Assembly (NCBI RefSeq): GCF_014805625.2
Contig: NW_023998490.1
Location: 2,207,495-2,271,494 of the forward strand
Length of the DNA stretch: 64,000 nt
Reading direction: 5' to 3'
Source: Glossina fuscipes
Lineage: Eukaryota > Arthropoda > Insecta > Diptera > Glossinidae
The position numbers were made by a program, and so were the translations under genes. The notes beneath the pieces were generated by a model. That model worked only from the letters and a program-made list of their open reading frames with translations, made no database searches and had not been told where the DNA came from. Shown here in pieces: positions 37,191 through 49,810 of the stretch; within the stretch, counting starts at the first letter, position 1, and each line of letters starts with the position of its first letter.

Positions 37191-40100
37191 ATGTTCTTTT
37201 TTGATTAGAAAAAAAAAAAAAGAAAAAAAGAAACCGCTTGAAAATTGTATCCACCTGATTAGATCACCGTTGAAGCTCTCGCTAATAATACATCAGCGAA
37301 AAAATTCCTTCTAGTAACGTTTTATGTATTCGGATATTAAAGACTTTGGCCCAATTTAAATGCGTTGCACTTTCACTTCCTGTATTTCACTTACAGAATG
37401 TGTAATGATTTTAATTCCAGTAAAAGTTTTTATTTTAGATAACCGTTATTCCTTTATGTGAGGACTGCTTTACCGTTAAATAATAACGAAGGAAATCAAC
37501 TGATCTCAGTTCTGCGAATTCGCCATAACGTAACCTCGGTATCCTGTTAAGATTGTCTTCATAATAGGGTTTCTGTTATAATCAACTCTCTTCGTTCGTT
37601 GGAAAAATTTTATATGGCTGGGGAACAAAATAACTCATCACTGCAAATTTGATTGAATTGTCAAACTGAATTGTCATATGCTTCATAACTTATCCAAATT
37701 CTTGACTGGGCGTAACAATCGAACCAGCCTTGTCTGTCCATGTCGGCCATTGCGATTGCAAAAATTAAAGTAGAAATCTGAAACCTCATACTTATGGTGT
37801 TGGATTAGTGGATATTCTGAGATGACAGACTGCCTCTCATGACTGCATTATTTCCTTCTTAAAAAAGTTATTTTTTACAAATTTTTAAAAATTTCTTAAA
37901 CACACTTATGCCACGATATTCCTGAACAGGAAAGCAGGCCTTTCCTGATGGGAAACCCTACTTTTAAGGCTTATGAAGGTAAATAGACTCCCACCCACAA
38001 ACAATTATATAATAGTTGTTGTCATCATTCCAGCTAACAAATAAATGAAATATTTTGTGGTGTTGTTTCACCAATTCCAAGCTTCTCGCTGTTTCATTCA
38101 TACACAACAACACAACAACACAACACCAGCTTCCTCTTATAAGTGCTGAGTTAAGGGTTCATCTTTATTATTTTTTTTGCTTGGTTTGAATTATTTCTTT
38201 AAGACTATGTTGGGTGTTATCGTTGTGCAGTATTTAATTCAAAAGTTCTTTATGGGGAATAACTAACCACCGATAAAAAGTGAAACGACAACAATAATGA
38301 AAATGACGATATCACTCACTACCATCAGCCGTGAAAGAATTTGAAAAGTTATGCTTTTCGGTCGGAAGGATGCAAGCTGTAGAAGGTAGAAGCAATCCCA
38401 TAGCACATAACAACTCGTATGCTATCAACAGTTGGTTGATAGTTCATTTAAATTATGATTTTATACTTAAATAATATTTACGCGTAAAAACATTTTGCCA
38501 ACATCACGTCAACGTTAACATTAATTTTGTTAATTTCGTATTCATGAGACGTTTACAATTTCCTAAAAGACAGTTTAATTCTATTTAATGCGTTTAATAG
38601 GCATTAACTTGCAAACGAGTATTAAGCTCTAATCGATTTAAGTGAAGAATATTCTTAAACATTTTTTTATACATTTTTTCTCTCAATTACGTCAATCTGT
38701 AAGTTCATACACCAAGAGATTAATTGCAAAAGTATTCAGAGATAATTCTAATTATGGTGGTAATAAATAAATGAAATTATTATCTGACTCCACTCCTTTC
38801 GCACGGACCGACGAATGCTCGTTAAAATTGACGATTACTATTCTAGGTTATTTGACCTGGACAATGGAATCTAAGGACCAACTCTTTCTATAGCTCTGTA
38901 GTAAAAGGGTAAGATCCTGGCCAGAACATTGGAGAAACATCCGCCAAAGGATTATATCCAATATTTTCCCTTTGCTTCCGGCATTCGCGAGGAAGTGCAA
39001 ACCACATGACTGGTTTAGACATTCGGAATTCGACTCAAAATATAGGAGCAACCGTCCCTTTTAACAAGACGGCGATACTGCACGTAAGTGGACAAAGGCG
39101 ATGCTAGCAGAACTTTATATGCTCAAGCGGACGGTTAGATCCCCGTTCGAGAATATGAAGCAAGAATGACACAAAAAGAAATCTTAGGAAGTGAACATAT
39201 TGCTTATCTTATTTTCAAACTTGGTAAAATCAATATCTTGCTTCGTGCAAGATGCTCTAAGAGGAATGTTTCTGATCACTGCCACAAACATCTGTCCATC
39301 TCTGATTATGTTGATTTTTCCCCAGGATATTACAATTTATGGATGGATCTCGAGGCCCAATAAAAAGTTTGACGTAGCAACTGACAAATGCTTTAGAACT
39401 GCAACCGGTCTCTGGAAAGCTACTTCCATCGATTTCTTGAGAGTTGAAAGGAGATTCTCTATATTTAGCGTGCTCCTCGTGAGATCTTCTGTACACTTGA
39501 CTTGCAAAGCTATAATCAAAATATATTGTGAAGACCATCACTAGGCATCACATTTCCTCACATGATAGAATCTTTTTTCTTTTTCCACAGGTGAAATTCT
39601 ACAAGAACTTCGTAGGTTTAACATAGTTGTTCCTCATAGTTGTTCCTCATGAGAATATTAACGAATATAACTTAATGGACGGAATTAACGTTTTCTTAGC
39701 GGAGCTGCGGTATGACATATGCCATAGATCTACTGAGAAGGACGCTAATCTGTTCAGACAACCCTCTTTAAAGCAATATGATTCAGTCGCAAAAGCATTT
39801 TCGATCATATATCTCAGTAACATTAAGATACTTTGGAGGCCCTTCTATATTATGAGCGGGCGGGAGAGATTGCCGAACGCGACCTCTATGTAAAAATAGG
39901 ACGTTATTCAATACTCATCATTTATTATTATGATCGTACTGAACATGCAGAATGCATATCTTCTTTTATCTCTATCCTCCTTTCTGGCGGCCATACTTTA
40001 TCCTAATATCCTATATCGAAAATTAACGAATCTCTTGATAAGTTGCTTGAACCGTCAAAAAGAGACATGACTCCGAGAATGCGCCGTTCTCTAGTTACAC

Positions 40101-40639
40101 AACGTGTTTGCATGCAAATAATTACCTTTTTTCTATTCATTAAATGCTTTTTCTTCCTTTGCTCTTTTAATGATATGCTTAACCTTTTAACTTCAGAACA
40201 CCTTCACTTAGTCATAACACTTACACCCTCGTACGATTTAGTTATCCGACGCCTTCAACCTTTCTAAATTTATTAATAAAGTAATTGGAGGAAACGTAGC
40301 CAGTACTGAATCGTACCGAACGCCACCACTATGCCTCTGCTGTTTTCACCTTTAAACCGTAGGTGCACAAACACTGCTGCATTTCAACCGATGCCTTATC
40401 TTGCAGCACTTCCATTGTCATCCAGATGTTCCCAAAATGGGTGCTTACTTACGTGCAGTCAAAAGATGATTTTTTCTTTAGACGCTGACTTCATATTCAG
40501 TCAGAAGCTTGAGAAGCGATGGATAATAGTTTAAATAAGACGTTGCTTACTATCCTTGCGATGTAAGCACTATTTTCCAGAAACCGAGTCAGGATCTACA
40601 ACCCTTTATTTGGTACAATTCTCCAATTACGCTTGTTTT

Positions 40640-41040
40640 CCATCTAAAGGTATACCATTTGTGGGCGCCCATATATGCAAGAGGGCCTAAAATAAAGTGA
40701 CGCGATCAAAATTTAGCGAAAGTAATTTACTTGCCAAAGATTTCATTATTTCTGATCTTGGTTCTTGCCGTATAATAACTTAGTTTTCATGAGAATCCCT
40801 ATGTATGGGGAGGTCTAAAAAATAGACTCTGTGATCCAAATTTCCAACTGTTGATTTTTATGAAAGTTATCAGTACAGATACATTTTCATTACCAATTTT
40901 CTTGAGAATCCTTGTATAGGGTGAAATCCAAAAAATAGCACTATCATGGATCACACCCCAATTTTCTACCATTAATTTTAAAGTAAAACTATTATTATGG
41001 ACCAATTTTCATTGTAAAATATTGAAAAAACACACCTTTA
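40640..41040. repeat. Diverged family C-like repeat
   Basis: Contains TGAGAATCCCTATGTATGGGGAGGTC, then TTGAGAATCCTTGTATAGGG, a similar pair spaced by about 110 bp, and CCAATTTTC blocks. A similar block (GGGACAACATAGGTCTCCCGTATGTAGGGATTCTCATGAAA, read in parts) lies at 27330-27372 in the opposite sense. No ends are visible. Confidence 0.4.
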
Positions 41041-41199
41041 TAGCTTATATGAAGATTCACTTTTCGTGGTAGCGATTGTATCTGACGTGTGGAAATCATC
41101 GGTCCATCCGTTCCCAATTTATCACAACAATTTACAATACCGAAATAGTAGTGCTTAGCAATTTTTGTCGACATATGTTGGAAGTGGAAAATTTTTATA

Positions 41200-41750
41200 C
41201 CCACCATTGTAAGATGGGGGTGTACTCGTTTCGTTCAAAAGAAAGTTTGAGAGACCCTATAAAGTATATATATACACTTGATCAGCGTTAAATTGTGAGT
41301 TGATTTGTGCGATGTCCGTCCATGTGTGTGTCTGCGTGGTGTGTGTTGGTGGCACTCTCCTGGTCGCAAAAATGAGGATATCGACATCAAATTTGGTAGA
41401 AACACTGGAAGTTTCTGCATCTAGGTTGGTAATGAAAATGGGTCAAAATGATCAGAGCAGAAGCGTGCATTGGAGCGTAAACTGAACTCAACTCAATGTT
41501 TTTTAACAAGAATTTTTGAAAGAAGACAAAATCTTTAAAACTGTTTGCTACACTCCTCAAATGAAAGTACATTATCTGGCTAAAAATGGGTTCATTTTAA
41601 AATGAATATTGTGGACGCCGCAAATAAATTTTTCTTAATAATACTAGCGATATGGGCATCAAATAAAACAACGTGGTGAATAGAATGCGAAAAACATAGT
41701 GGTGGGTATGCGAGATGCAGCCCCCGGCGAATATAATGTTCTTACTTGTT
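41200..41750 (+). repeat. Dispersed repeat family A, compact copy
   Basis: Starts near GTAAGATGGGGGTGTACTCG. It has GAGAGACCCTATAAAG, TATATATACACTTGATCAGCG, GTCCGTCCATGTGTGTGTCTG, GGTCGCAAAAATGAGGATATC, ACTTAAACT-like text and GTGGGTATGCGAGATGCAGC. It ends CGGCGAATATAATGTTCTTACTTG. This is the best copy for defining family A. Confidence 0.75.
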
Positions 41751-44179
41751 TTTCTTTTTTCATATAACAAACTTTCCACGAAAAGGCATTATGAGGGAAA
41801 TGGCCGTAGAAATGTTCCGATCCTACCTATTTTCAATCGAATTCGTTTCGCGGCCAAAACTTGTCGGTGTACCAAATTTGATCAAAATATCTAAAAAATG
41901 GCGACCGATAGATTAAACAGGTGGGTACACATGTTCTGAATCAATCGGCGCAATAAATACTGGGCTTATCTTAAGGTCTTGTTGATGTTACTTACGTCCT
42001 AGTACACCCTATACGACAAATGACGTAACCGGTCATAATTGATTTTTTACACCTGCTCGCATATACATGTCGATAAAAAATAAAGTACGTAGTTGTGTGG
42101 TATAGTTGCGATATATCAAAAAAATTTTCATTGCAGTGCATGCTAAGAATGATTACTAAATAGATCTAGTTCAAGGACAATGTAATTTCCCTTTTGATTT
42201 AAGATGACGTTGCACTATTTGCTGCAGCTTGTTTTGGCATTTTAACTTTTAAATTATTCAAATTGTTTGAATAGATAATTTCGCTTCCGACCACAACAAC
42301 TTTACATGGCTGATTCCAATGCATTGTTCGTACGATGTTATTGTAAGCGAACTGTACCGTTTTTCCTGAATATTTCCTGACATTCAGCTGCCAATGAATT
42401 GCAAAGATACAGTGACTAATGAGAATACGACAAATTTGCAGGCGAAAGTGTCAATGATAATTCCAAGTAATCAACGATGGGATGGTGGCGACTACGGCTA
42501 CTCGGCAATCGTTTAATCGACTAAATGAATTAGGAGCAATCAAAAGCTTGGGCATGCGGGCTCAACATCACGGAGTAATGCTAATGTATCAAAAATTTGG
42601 ATTTGCTGAAAGATATCTGTCAAGGAAAAAATTTCTTTTTTCACCCGTGCAATTCCATATTAAATCAGTAGTACGAGGTGGGAATTTTTGTTGAACTAAC
42701 AAGGAGTTAGGCGCAAATGTGGCCTCATTTCACGTACTACTCTGTCTCTGTAACTCATGCTTCTGGAACAAGAAGGGCAAGTTTATGAACAATTTCTACT
42801 GATGACAAAACATAAAACAACGTTGAGTTTCTCATGACTCCTACACTGGAGTCGCCCGTTATCCAGTTAGTTAAACGTTATTTTCTATTTCATTCATTTC
42901 CAATACAATGTTAAGCATCTTTATGATATGAATTTATAACACGACTATGTTTCTGACAAGTTCTCTATTATTGATGATACGCGAATATGCTGCCATTAAA
43001 ACAGTGTTCGCCAAACTATTATCAAGTCTGAAAAAACGAAGAACAAGATAATAAAATAATCTCGAGAGCATATCTTCCAAGAAACAAACAGAAGGAGACA
43101 AACAATGTTTTCAATGTTGTCTTAATTGGGGGCGTGCCCTTGGATCAGACTTTACCATCTTTGCACTCAACTTTTAGAGAGGTTTCATGAACGAAGATTC
43201 ATTGGCATACAAGAGCGAAGTACTTCTTGGACATGAATATTTCTGTACTGATCGTTTTAACATTTCCAAAATTTTTGACCTTGGCGCCATTCCCTTTGCG
43301 CACTTTGCCCAAATTTTTAAACGTTTGCTCTTCTCTCTCTGCTTTTATTCTCAAAATCGTCAAAAATTTACGTACGTTGCATGCTTTTCTTAAGTGTAAT
43401 ACCCCTAGCTGTAGGTAGGTTTTTCAGAAAATCAATTTGTTTCTATTGACCATTTTTTTTTCTCTTATTTAGTTAGAGAAATGAGTTTTAAGTCTAAAGT
43501 CGTAAAGCACAAGCAGCATCTAAAGCTATTGGCATCATTGAAAACTCTACCGCACTTGAGATTTGTATCCACGACTATTGAGTTGTTAGTCGCGATCAGT
43601 TGCCTACTCGGCCACTCAAGCGAAAAACGAAGAATGATAAAAAATAGTTAAAAACAGAAAAGATTGGAACAGAAAATATACTATAAATGAATCGTGTAAC
43701 AACAGCTCCTGTCGATAACGAATGTTCTTCGCGATCTCAAGCACTTACAAACATTTAGTTAATTCGTTTTCATGTAGAAGAACCGTAAAATTTGTTTGAT
43801 TCAATTAGTTTAGTGAGTTTAGTTGGCTCAAGAGATGTTAATCGATCGCATTACAAAAACAGCACCATATATAGGATGGTGTAGTTGGAAAACACTTATG
43901 TTCTTTATGGTGGCCCCTTTCTATCGGTTGGAAACGGCGCGTATAATTTTAGTAAGTGCTATGAAAGAATTGAGACTATTGATGAAATCGGTAACGAAGT
44001 TCTACAACGCCAGGTCATGATTTGAAGCAAACGCGAATCAATTTCGTGCAACTAAATCTAACTAAGGCTTAACTCTTCCGAAGTTAACAGAAATTTAAGC
44101 TAGAAACGAAATCTTTATAGCTTTTATATAAGCAAATGTTTTAAAAGAATGGATCCTTTTCATGCAAAGAATTGAAAAT

Positions 44180-44480
44180 TTCTTACACAGCTGGAAAATG
44201 CAAATGTCTTAGTATTAGTACGAAATGCTTTTCAGATGCAATTAGACGTTTGCACGTATGGGCGAAGTCTTCTCTGCTACTGCTAAACCGCATTCAAGAA
44301 AAGGCTCATAAAGTAATGACTGACGAGAGAGTGTACACTGGCTCTCGACTCTTAGACATCAGTGTAGTATGGACTGCGTGACTTTTGTGAACAAGTGCTC
44401 TTATGGCCAAAGGGAGATAAACATTATTTGTCCAGTAACCAAATTCTTTTTAAACTTGTGTTAGCGCTACCCGTATAATG
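44180..44480 (+). mobile_element. Non-LTR retrotransposon C-terminal fragment
   Basis: The frame 44172-44381 reads SSLLLLNRIQEKAHKVMTDE, then LLDISVVWTA and a stop. This fits the C-terminal region of jockey/R1-type ORF2 proteins, where LLxRVQExAxxLIxD is followed by HRRxVAxxxLF. The similarity is short and from memory. The copy is broken by stops and has no RT or endonuclease part nearby. Confidence 0.45.
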
Positions 44481-44816
44481 CCCGAAGTATCAATCATGCT
44501 GGCCACCTCTAGAAAACCTTGCTTGTGTAGAGGTCTATTCTAACGTACCTGATGCTTACGCATTTAAGTCAAGTTCATGCAAAAAATTGTGTCTGCTTTT
44601 CCTCCTCTTCGTTAGGCGTGTCACACGCACCGGCAGCGTTTCGTGAGCGACTAGTCATAGAAGTCTGTACAGAAAAGCAAAGGTTGGGAACAACCAAAAC
44701 CCTTTGCATTATTAATAAATAAATCAAGCACGACCTCTTACGTACACACGACGTTCGGTTTGGTTAGTACTCAATAAAGTGGAAAAGTATTGAATCTTAT
44801 TGAGTTGTGTGTAACG

Positions 44817-44840
44817 TAATAATAATAATAATAATAATAA
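44817..44840. repeat. (AAT)n microsatellite
   Basis: About eight uninterrupted AAT units followed by an ACAATAAG break. Unlike the repeat at 55806, no SINE body precedes it. Confidence 0.9.
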
Positions 44841-46632
44841 CAATAAGAACAGCAATTATGTATTTGATTGCTTTAGCATATCTACGAAGCGGGAGTAAAT
44901 TTGCCAATTTATAGTCCGTGCCATTTGAATACATCTTTCACTCAACAAGTGTTTGCTTATTTACATTTTATTTTTTAAACAATCAATTGACGGACGTTCT
45001 ATGATTTATTTTTTTCGTATTTTCTTGTTTTCCGAGATTTCTTGTATTGCAATACAGAAGTATATTTCAATGTTATCATCCCACACATATCTATACTTGT
45101 TCGGAGTAAAAAAATTGAATTGAGTTATGGCGTCTTGTTCGTCTGTTTATTTGACGAATATCGTGAGGTCACAGAAAGTGACATGAGAGAGAAAATGCTT
45201 AGATAATTTGCATAGATGTAAACTGGAAGTTAACATGGGCCAGTTCCAAACAATAGCTTGTAGAGGCTTTAACGACGTTAGTAGTATTAGCTAACTAGTA
45301 GTAGTAGTACTACCAGTACCGACAGTTAGTGTGAATAGATTTTTATCATTAACAAGGTTTTTATAAATATCATTATATGTTAAAATCACGGGTTCGGATT
45401 AGAAGTGACCTATGTGTTCATTTGAAACGTCGCGAGTGCCATATTTTCATCTTAGGTGGTGGGTATCCAACTGTCGCTTCAATGTCAACATATCTTTCTT
45501 ACTTGTTTTGGTTACAGCTGCGAGCTACTACGTCATCTTCACAACGCACTTGAAAAAATTCTCACAAATACGAACCTTTGACCTTTGATCGTAACATGAA
45601 TTCTTTAACTAAATATTAGGTCGTCCAAAAAGTTTAAAGAGAAGAAAATAAAGCACATATTTACTGCTGCTGGGAGATACTATTATGCATCCTTGTATAC
45701 TAAGCTTTAGATGGCTTCTTAGGTATATCTCCGAAAACAGTATAAATTCCAAAATCTCTTGTTTATAGTTTATTTTCGATGCCCAATACTAATAAGATGG
45801 TTTTGCGAAAATCGAAGCCAACTAGCTTCCGATTGGCTTCTTCTGATCTCAGCTCGTAACTTGTTCAGTTTTCTATTGAAAGGTTGCTTCAGGTCTAACC
45901 GCGATAAGGTGTGACGTGTTTTAGTCACAAACTTTCTTTACTACACAGTTTTTGAGATATTAAACTCGACCATGTCCAGCAAGCCCATGCAGAGCTTATT
46001 CCCGTTTTGCTGGAATATCACTTATTTTTTCAGTAATAGTTCGCCCAATATGCGAGTTATCTCGAACACCATCATTGAGTATTATCATGAATACAATTTT
46101 TCCAAGTGTATGCATAAAGCATCTTTTACACGTTTGTTAACGACTATGGCTGAGGCTTACAGAATTTATTCTGTTAATTGTTGACCCGATTCCGTTATTA
46201 ATTGAATTTTAAAATGCAATTAAAAAGAAAAGTCTGTTTATCTTTTACTCAAAGAAATATTATTTTAATCAAAGCGTTTCTGATTCAAATTTTCAAGACT
46301 GAAAGCCTTAAAGCTGTTTTCTTAATGTCCGGTGTTTAAGCTAAAACTGAAGTAAATTCATTCAATTAGTGAGGCAAAGCATTTATTAAATATAATAAAA
46401 AGTATTCAGCTAAATAAGTAAAGATATTACTAAGGTAATATAATTTCAATAATCGACCAACGAACTTTAAATAGTGTTACAAGACAAATAAGCGTAAAGC
46501 TTAAAAGATTTTGGTGGTATTTTGTTTGATGCAGTCTTTCTTAAAGACCTTCCTTTCCTTTTTAATTGTATTTATTTAAATTTTTAATTTTAGTAAAGTA
46601 TTGGTCACATTACAATTTGTTGTTGTTAAAAA

Positions 46633-49600
46633 ATGATGCACTATCGTAAAGGTGAAAACATTGAAAAACCAATAACGAAGTCTGAATTGCCTTTTAAAGA
46701 TTGTATGTCAGTTGAGAAGGATTTCCTTTGGATGCACGTAAGTATTTTGTTTACGACTATGTACAGTGCGGTTAAACGTTTTTCATTATTTCTCCTATAG
46801 GTCAACGGTGGCACAAAAGTCAATAATGTGATAACATATGCAAAGAATGTTTTAGACAAAGGTGAACACCGTACTGTAATGTGGAGCGGCCAGGGGGGCG
46901 GTGTAGTAAAAACTATCTCCTGCGCTGAAATATTAAAACGTAGTTATCCTCTTTATCAAGTGACGCGCATCTGCTATGCTACGTAATTATACATAGAAAA
47001 AGGAAACGATTCAATGGAATGCTTAACCATAACCTTCTCAATGGTTCTTTTTTCAGGGTAGAAGAACATTGGTTGCCTCAAATGGAAGGCTTAGAGGAAA
47101 TTGTTGCTATTCGTCAAATACCTTCCATTCATATACTAATGAGCCTAGATGCCATAAATGATGATGTGCATGAGTACGTAATACTTTAAATAATTTCTTA
47201 GCAAAATATTTATTAATATTTTTATTACATTTGAAAAAATGTGGGCCTGAAGCTTTGGAAGCAAACATGCCTTTAAAACTGCACTGAATATTCCAATTTT
47301 CCATTCTATTGCTTGTTAAAGGCTCTTTACCTCTCTATGCATCCATCTCAATGCAGCACAGTCCGTGCTAATACAACACAAAAGTATTTCTTACGATTTA
47401 TAAAACTAGAAAAAATAGGTCGCGCTAATAGAACTTTCTTAAAAAACATTTCTTGATTTTATCTAGAATTTTGGTCCGCCTGTCTGATTGTCGTGCCAGC
47501 TAATAAAATCCTTCGCTTTTCTTTGATAGCTGACAAGCCTTTTTACAATGGAGTTTCACAGTTGATAAGTTTACATTTAAATTCGCGTCTAACGCGAATA
47601 TGAAATCCTTTACATTAGCCTTTTAGTCTTTACTGCGTGCAAATTCTGCGCACATATTGCACTCAGCATTTCAAATTTAACACACTTAACGTAGGTTCCA
47701 CAAATGTAACAACAAACGTAACATATCACGTATGTAACGAACTTGGACAAATATCTGCAGCTATCAGAATCCATTATTGTTTGTCTGACTTCTTTTAAAT
47801 TAAAGTAACGAATGTAAAAATAGCGTAAGAACTTCCCGGTAAACTGCTTGTGACGAACTGCTATTTACACGCCATGTGTACCGTTTTCGGTACATGATAG
47901 AAAACTCTACTGACATTGGTACACGCTTAGAAACAGCATTGTGAACATTTAAACTTTAAAACCAAGAAATTAAACGTGGCGCAAAAATCCCGAAAAGGGT
48001 ATATGCAGCAAGGCAAGTCTGGCTAGTTTGTTTATGAAATTTGAATGTGGGTTAACAGCTGTAGAGACAGATGGAACGACTAAATCAATTTTACTCTTCT
48101 ATTTGATCAATAACTGCATTTAATTTATGATGAATATTTCCATGTAGAAAAAGGGAAGTTCGTTCATTTTGTTCATTTGTGAGCATAAAAAAAGAGATAA
48201 AGAAAAAGTAGAAACATTTCTTTCAACCTTCAGTATTGAATTAATTTTCTTGAGTGGAAATAGCGTACTTGCATGCTTAAAGAACTAAAAACACTGTCGT
48301 GGGACACAGCCCGTTTAAATCATTTAATGCTAAATCACTTAATGCTCAATGCAATCGTTCATATAACGACTTTTTAAAATAAGGTGTTATATGGAAAAAA
48401 GCCGAAAAATCACGACGATTCGAGACATTTTCAACATGTCGAAACTTGTATAAAAAATTTCATCCAGATATATCAACAATTATAACCTTTAGGTTGAATA
48501 CAAGAAGACACGGCGGACAGACAAATTTATTGAGTGATTCTAGATCAATCGTTATAATATAAAGTTGACCTACTTATTGCTACAAAAATCAAGCATCACG
48601 GACACCACAAAGCAGCATCAAATTCTACATCGATTTAAGCATGTCCATCTGTCTGTGTGAAATGAAACTATCGACTTAAAATTTGGCGGAAACATTGGAA
48701 GTTGTTACGCACAAGTTGGTACTGAAAATGGGCCAAATCGATCGAAGGAGATACCCACAGCATCACGTAAACTTAGAATGCCTCTGCTTTTCAAAAGGAA
48801 TAAAAAATTGGGTTTTTGCTCATTACTCATAAAATAAAGCAAATAAATCTACAAAAATTTGAGCCCACATTCTATGGGCGATGCTGTAGCGTTCGTGCAT
48901 AAAAATGGAAAAAATTGACCACGCCTACCCAAAATTATAGAGCATTAAACTTTATTTGTTTTTTCAATACCTTTATAACGCGCAGCAACAAGCTTCAAAA
49001 ACCCCATGAAACATACAAATTCTTGGCCAGTTTCATATTTGAAAAACACCTAAACATGTCGGCCTGTTCGTCTGTCCGAAATAATGGCATTGCCTACAAA
49101 TTTGCAAAAGCATACTTTTCCAAGGATGCGCCTGCAAACCCCGCACGCTTATGCGACGAAAATTTTCATTTCGAAAATAGAAAAAATGAACCGCGCCCAT
49201 TCCTCATTATAGAGCATGAAGATTTTGTTCCTTCTTTTGTATTTTTTAGGATAAATGTATTTGGGTATAAAAGATTCGGTTCCGACCGAATTTAAGCTCC
49301 TTACTTGTTTAACTCAAATGGAAAAAACGAACTAATAAGTTGATCTCATCTTGAGATTTTGTACTTCATCTTTTGAACTCGCTCACTTATTTGTTTTCGA
49401 ATTTTTAAATTAATAAAACTTTTTGAAATTATTTTTTTTTTTGCATTAATTTTAGTGTGCAAAAGCCGAATACAAAAGGAGACATTTGGTTTAGCGATGG
49501 TAATAATACGCCGTCAACATCCGCAGAACACAATTATAGACAACGTTATGATAATAATACGTCGAGGCGGCCGAATCAAAACAGGCGAAGACCAAAGCCA

Positions 49601-49810
49601 CAAAGCGAACAACGGCAACTCACCAACACAAATGAAAACAATAACCAAAACAGTAATAATGCCTCCCCTTCAGATATCGATCAACAGGAAAAATCTCAGA
49701 AAAAAAAATCTCATAAGAGTAATCAACAGAAGCCAAAGTTTAGAAGACCGCAAAATCAAGCGAAACCGAATGTAAGTGCAGAGCGCACCAGTGAGTCTAT
49801 GGATACATAA
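46633..49810 (+). CDS. Rpp25: RNase P/MRP subunit p25-like, Alba domain (4 exons, 252 aa)
   Basis: Alba-family RNA-binding subunit expected in nuclear RNase P and RNase MRP (pre-tRNA 5' and rRNA processing), acting with its Rpp20-type partner. Exons: 46633-46737, 46801-46982, 47057-47173, 49456-49810; all introns are GT-AG with matching phases. The Alba core runs from about residue 35 to 125. It shows VNGGTKVNNVITYAKNVLDK, then VMWSGQGGGVVKTISCAEI, ITRICYATVEEHW-like text (RICYA|TVEEHW across the splice) and IPSIHILMSLDAI; the G-x-K-V-N-N-V-I and SGxGxGVxKxIxCAE signatures are diagnostic. The C-terminal half, all exon 4, is low-complexity: Asn/Gln/Arg-rich with RRPNQNRRRPKPQ and RRPQNQAKPN, fitting an unstructured RNA-binding tail. 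Two adjacent ATGs open the frame; I chose the first. Intron 3 (2.3 kb) is filled by repeats. A cytosolic Alba paralogue is less likely. Confidence 0.85.
48355..48545. repeat. Dispersed repeat family C fragment in Rpp25 intron 3
   Basis: Matches 26720-26885 in order: TTCATATAACGACTTTT, GGTGTTATATGGAAAAAAG, TTAGGTTGAATACAAG and ACGGCGGACAGACAAATT. Truncated on both sides. Confidence 0.6.
48600..49310 (+). repeat. Dispersed repeat family B in Rpp25 intron 3
   Basis: Begins near the GACACCACAAAGCAGC area. It carries GCATGTCCATCTGTCTG, ATTTGGCGGAAACATTGGAAG, ATGGGCCAAATCGATCGAAGG and a second CATGTCGGCCTGTTCGTCTG block. It ends GGGTATAAAAGATTCGGTTC, then CGACCGAATTTAAGCTCCTT and ACTTG. The same ending occurs at 28630-28675 (GGAGTATAAAAGACTCGGTC then ACAGCCGAATATAAATTCCTT). 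Confidence 0.65.

Larger units (their letters stand above)
33157..46632. other. 13-kb gene-poor interval between Tdc2 and Rpp25
   Basis: I see no exon chain with splice sites and a recognisable product. The Tdc2 promoter should be near its left edge. The interval holds repeat copies at 33930-34330, 36240-37190, 40640-41040 and 41200-41750, a retrotransposon tail at 44180-44480 and (AAT)n at 44817-44840. 38840-40550 has several short open frames with no family motif; they may be old transposon debris. Confidence 0.5.

Noticed and set aside
39191..39544. 117-codon open frame with YGWISRP, considered as an RNase H remnant
   Set aside because: The DGS-type motif lies in a different frame, and no other catalytic block is found nearby.
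43823..44020. Open frame just before the retrotransposon tail, as a possible part of the same element
   Set aside because: No motif recognised; it could not be joined to the 44180 fragment in frame.
45614..45650. TTAGGTCGTCCAAAAAGTTTAAAG, like a mariner terminal repeat
   Set aside because: No opposite terminal repeat and no transposase-like frame found between 45.6 and 46.6 kb.
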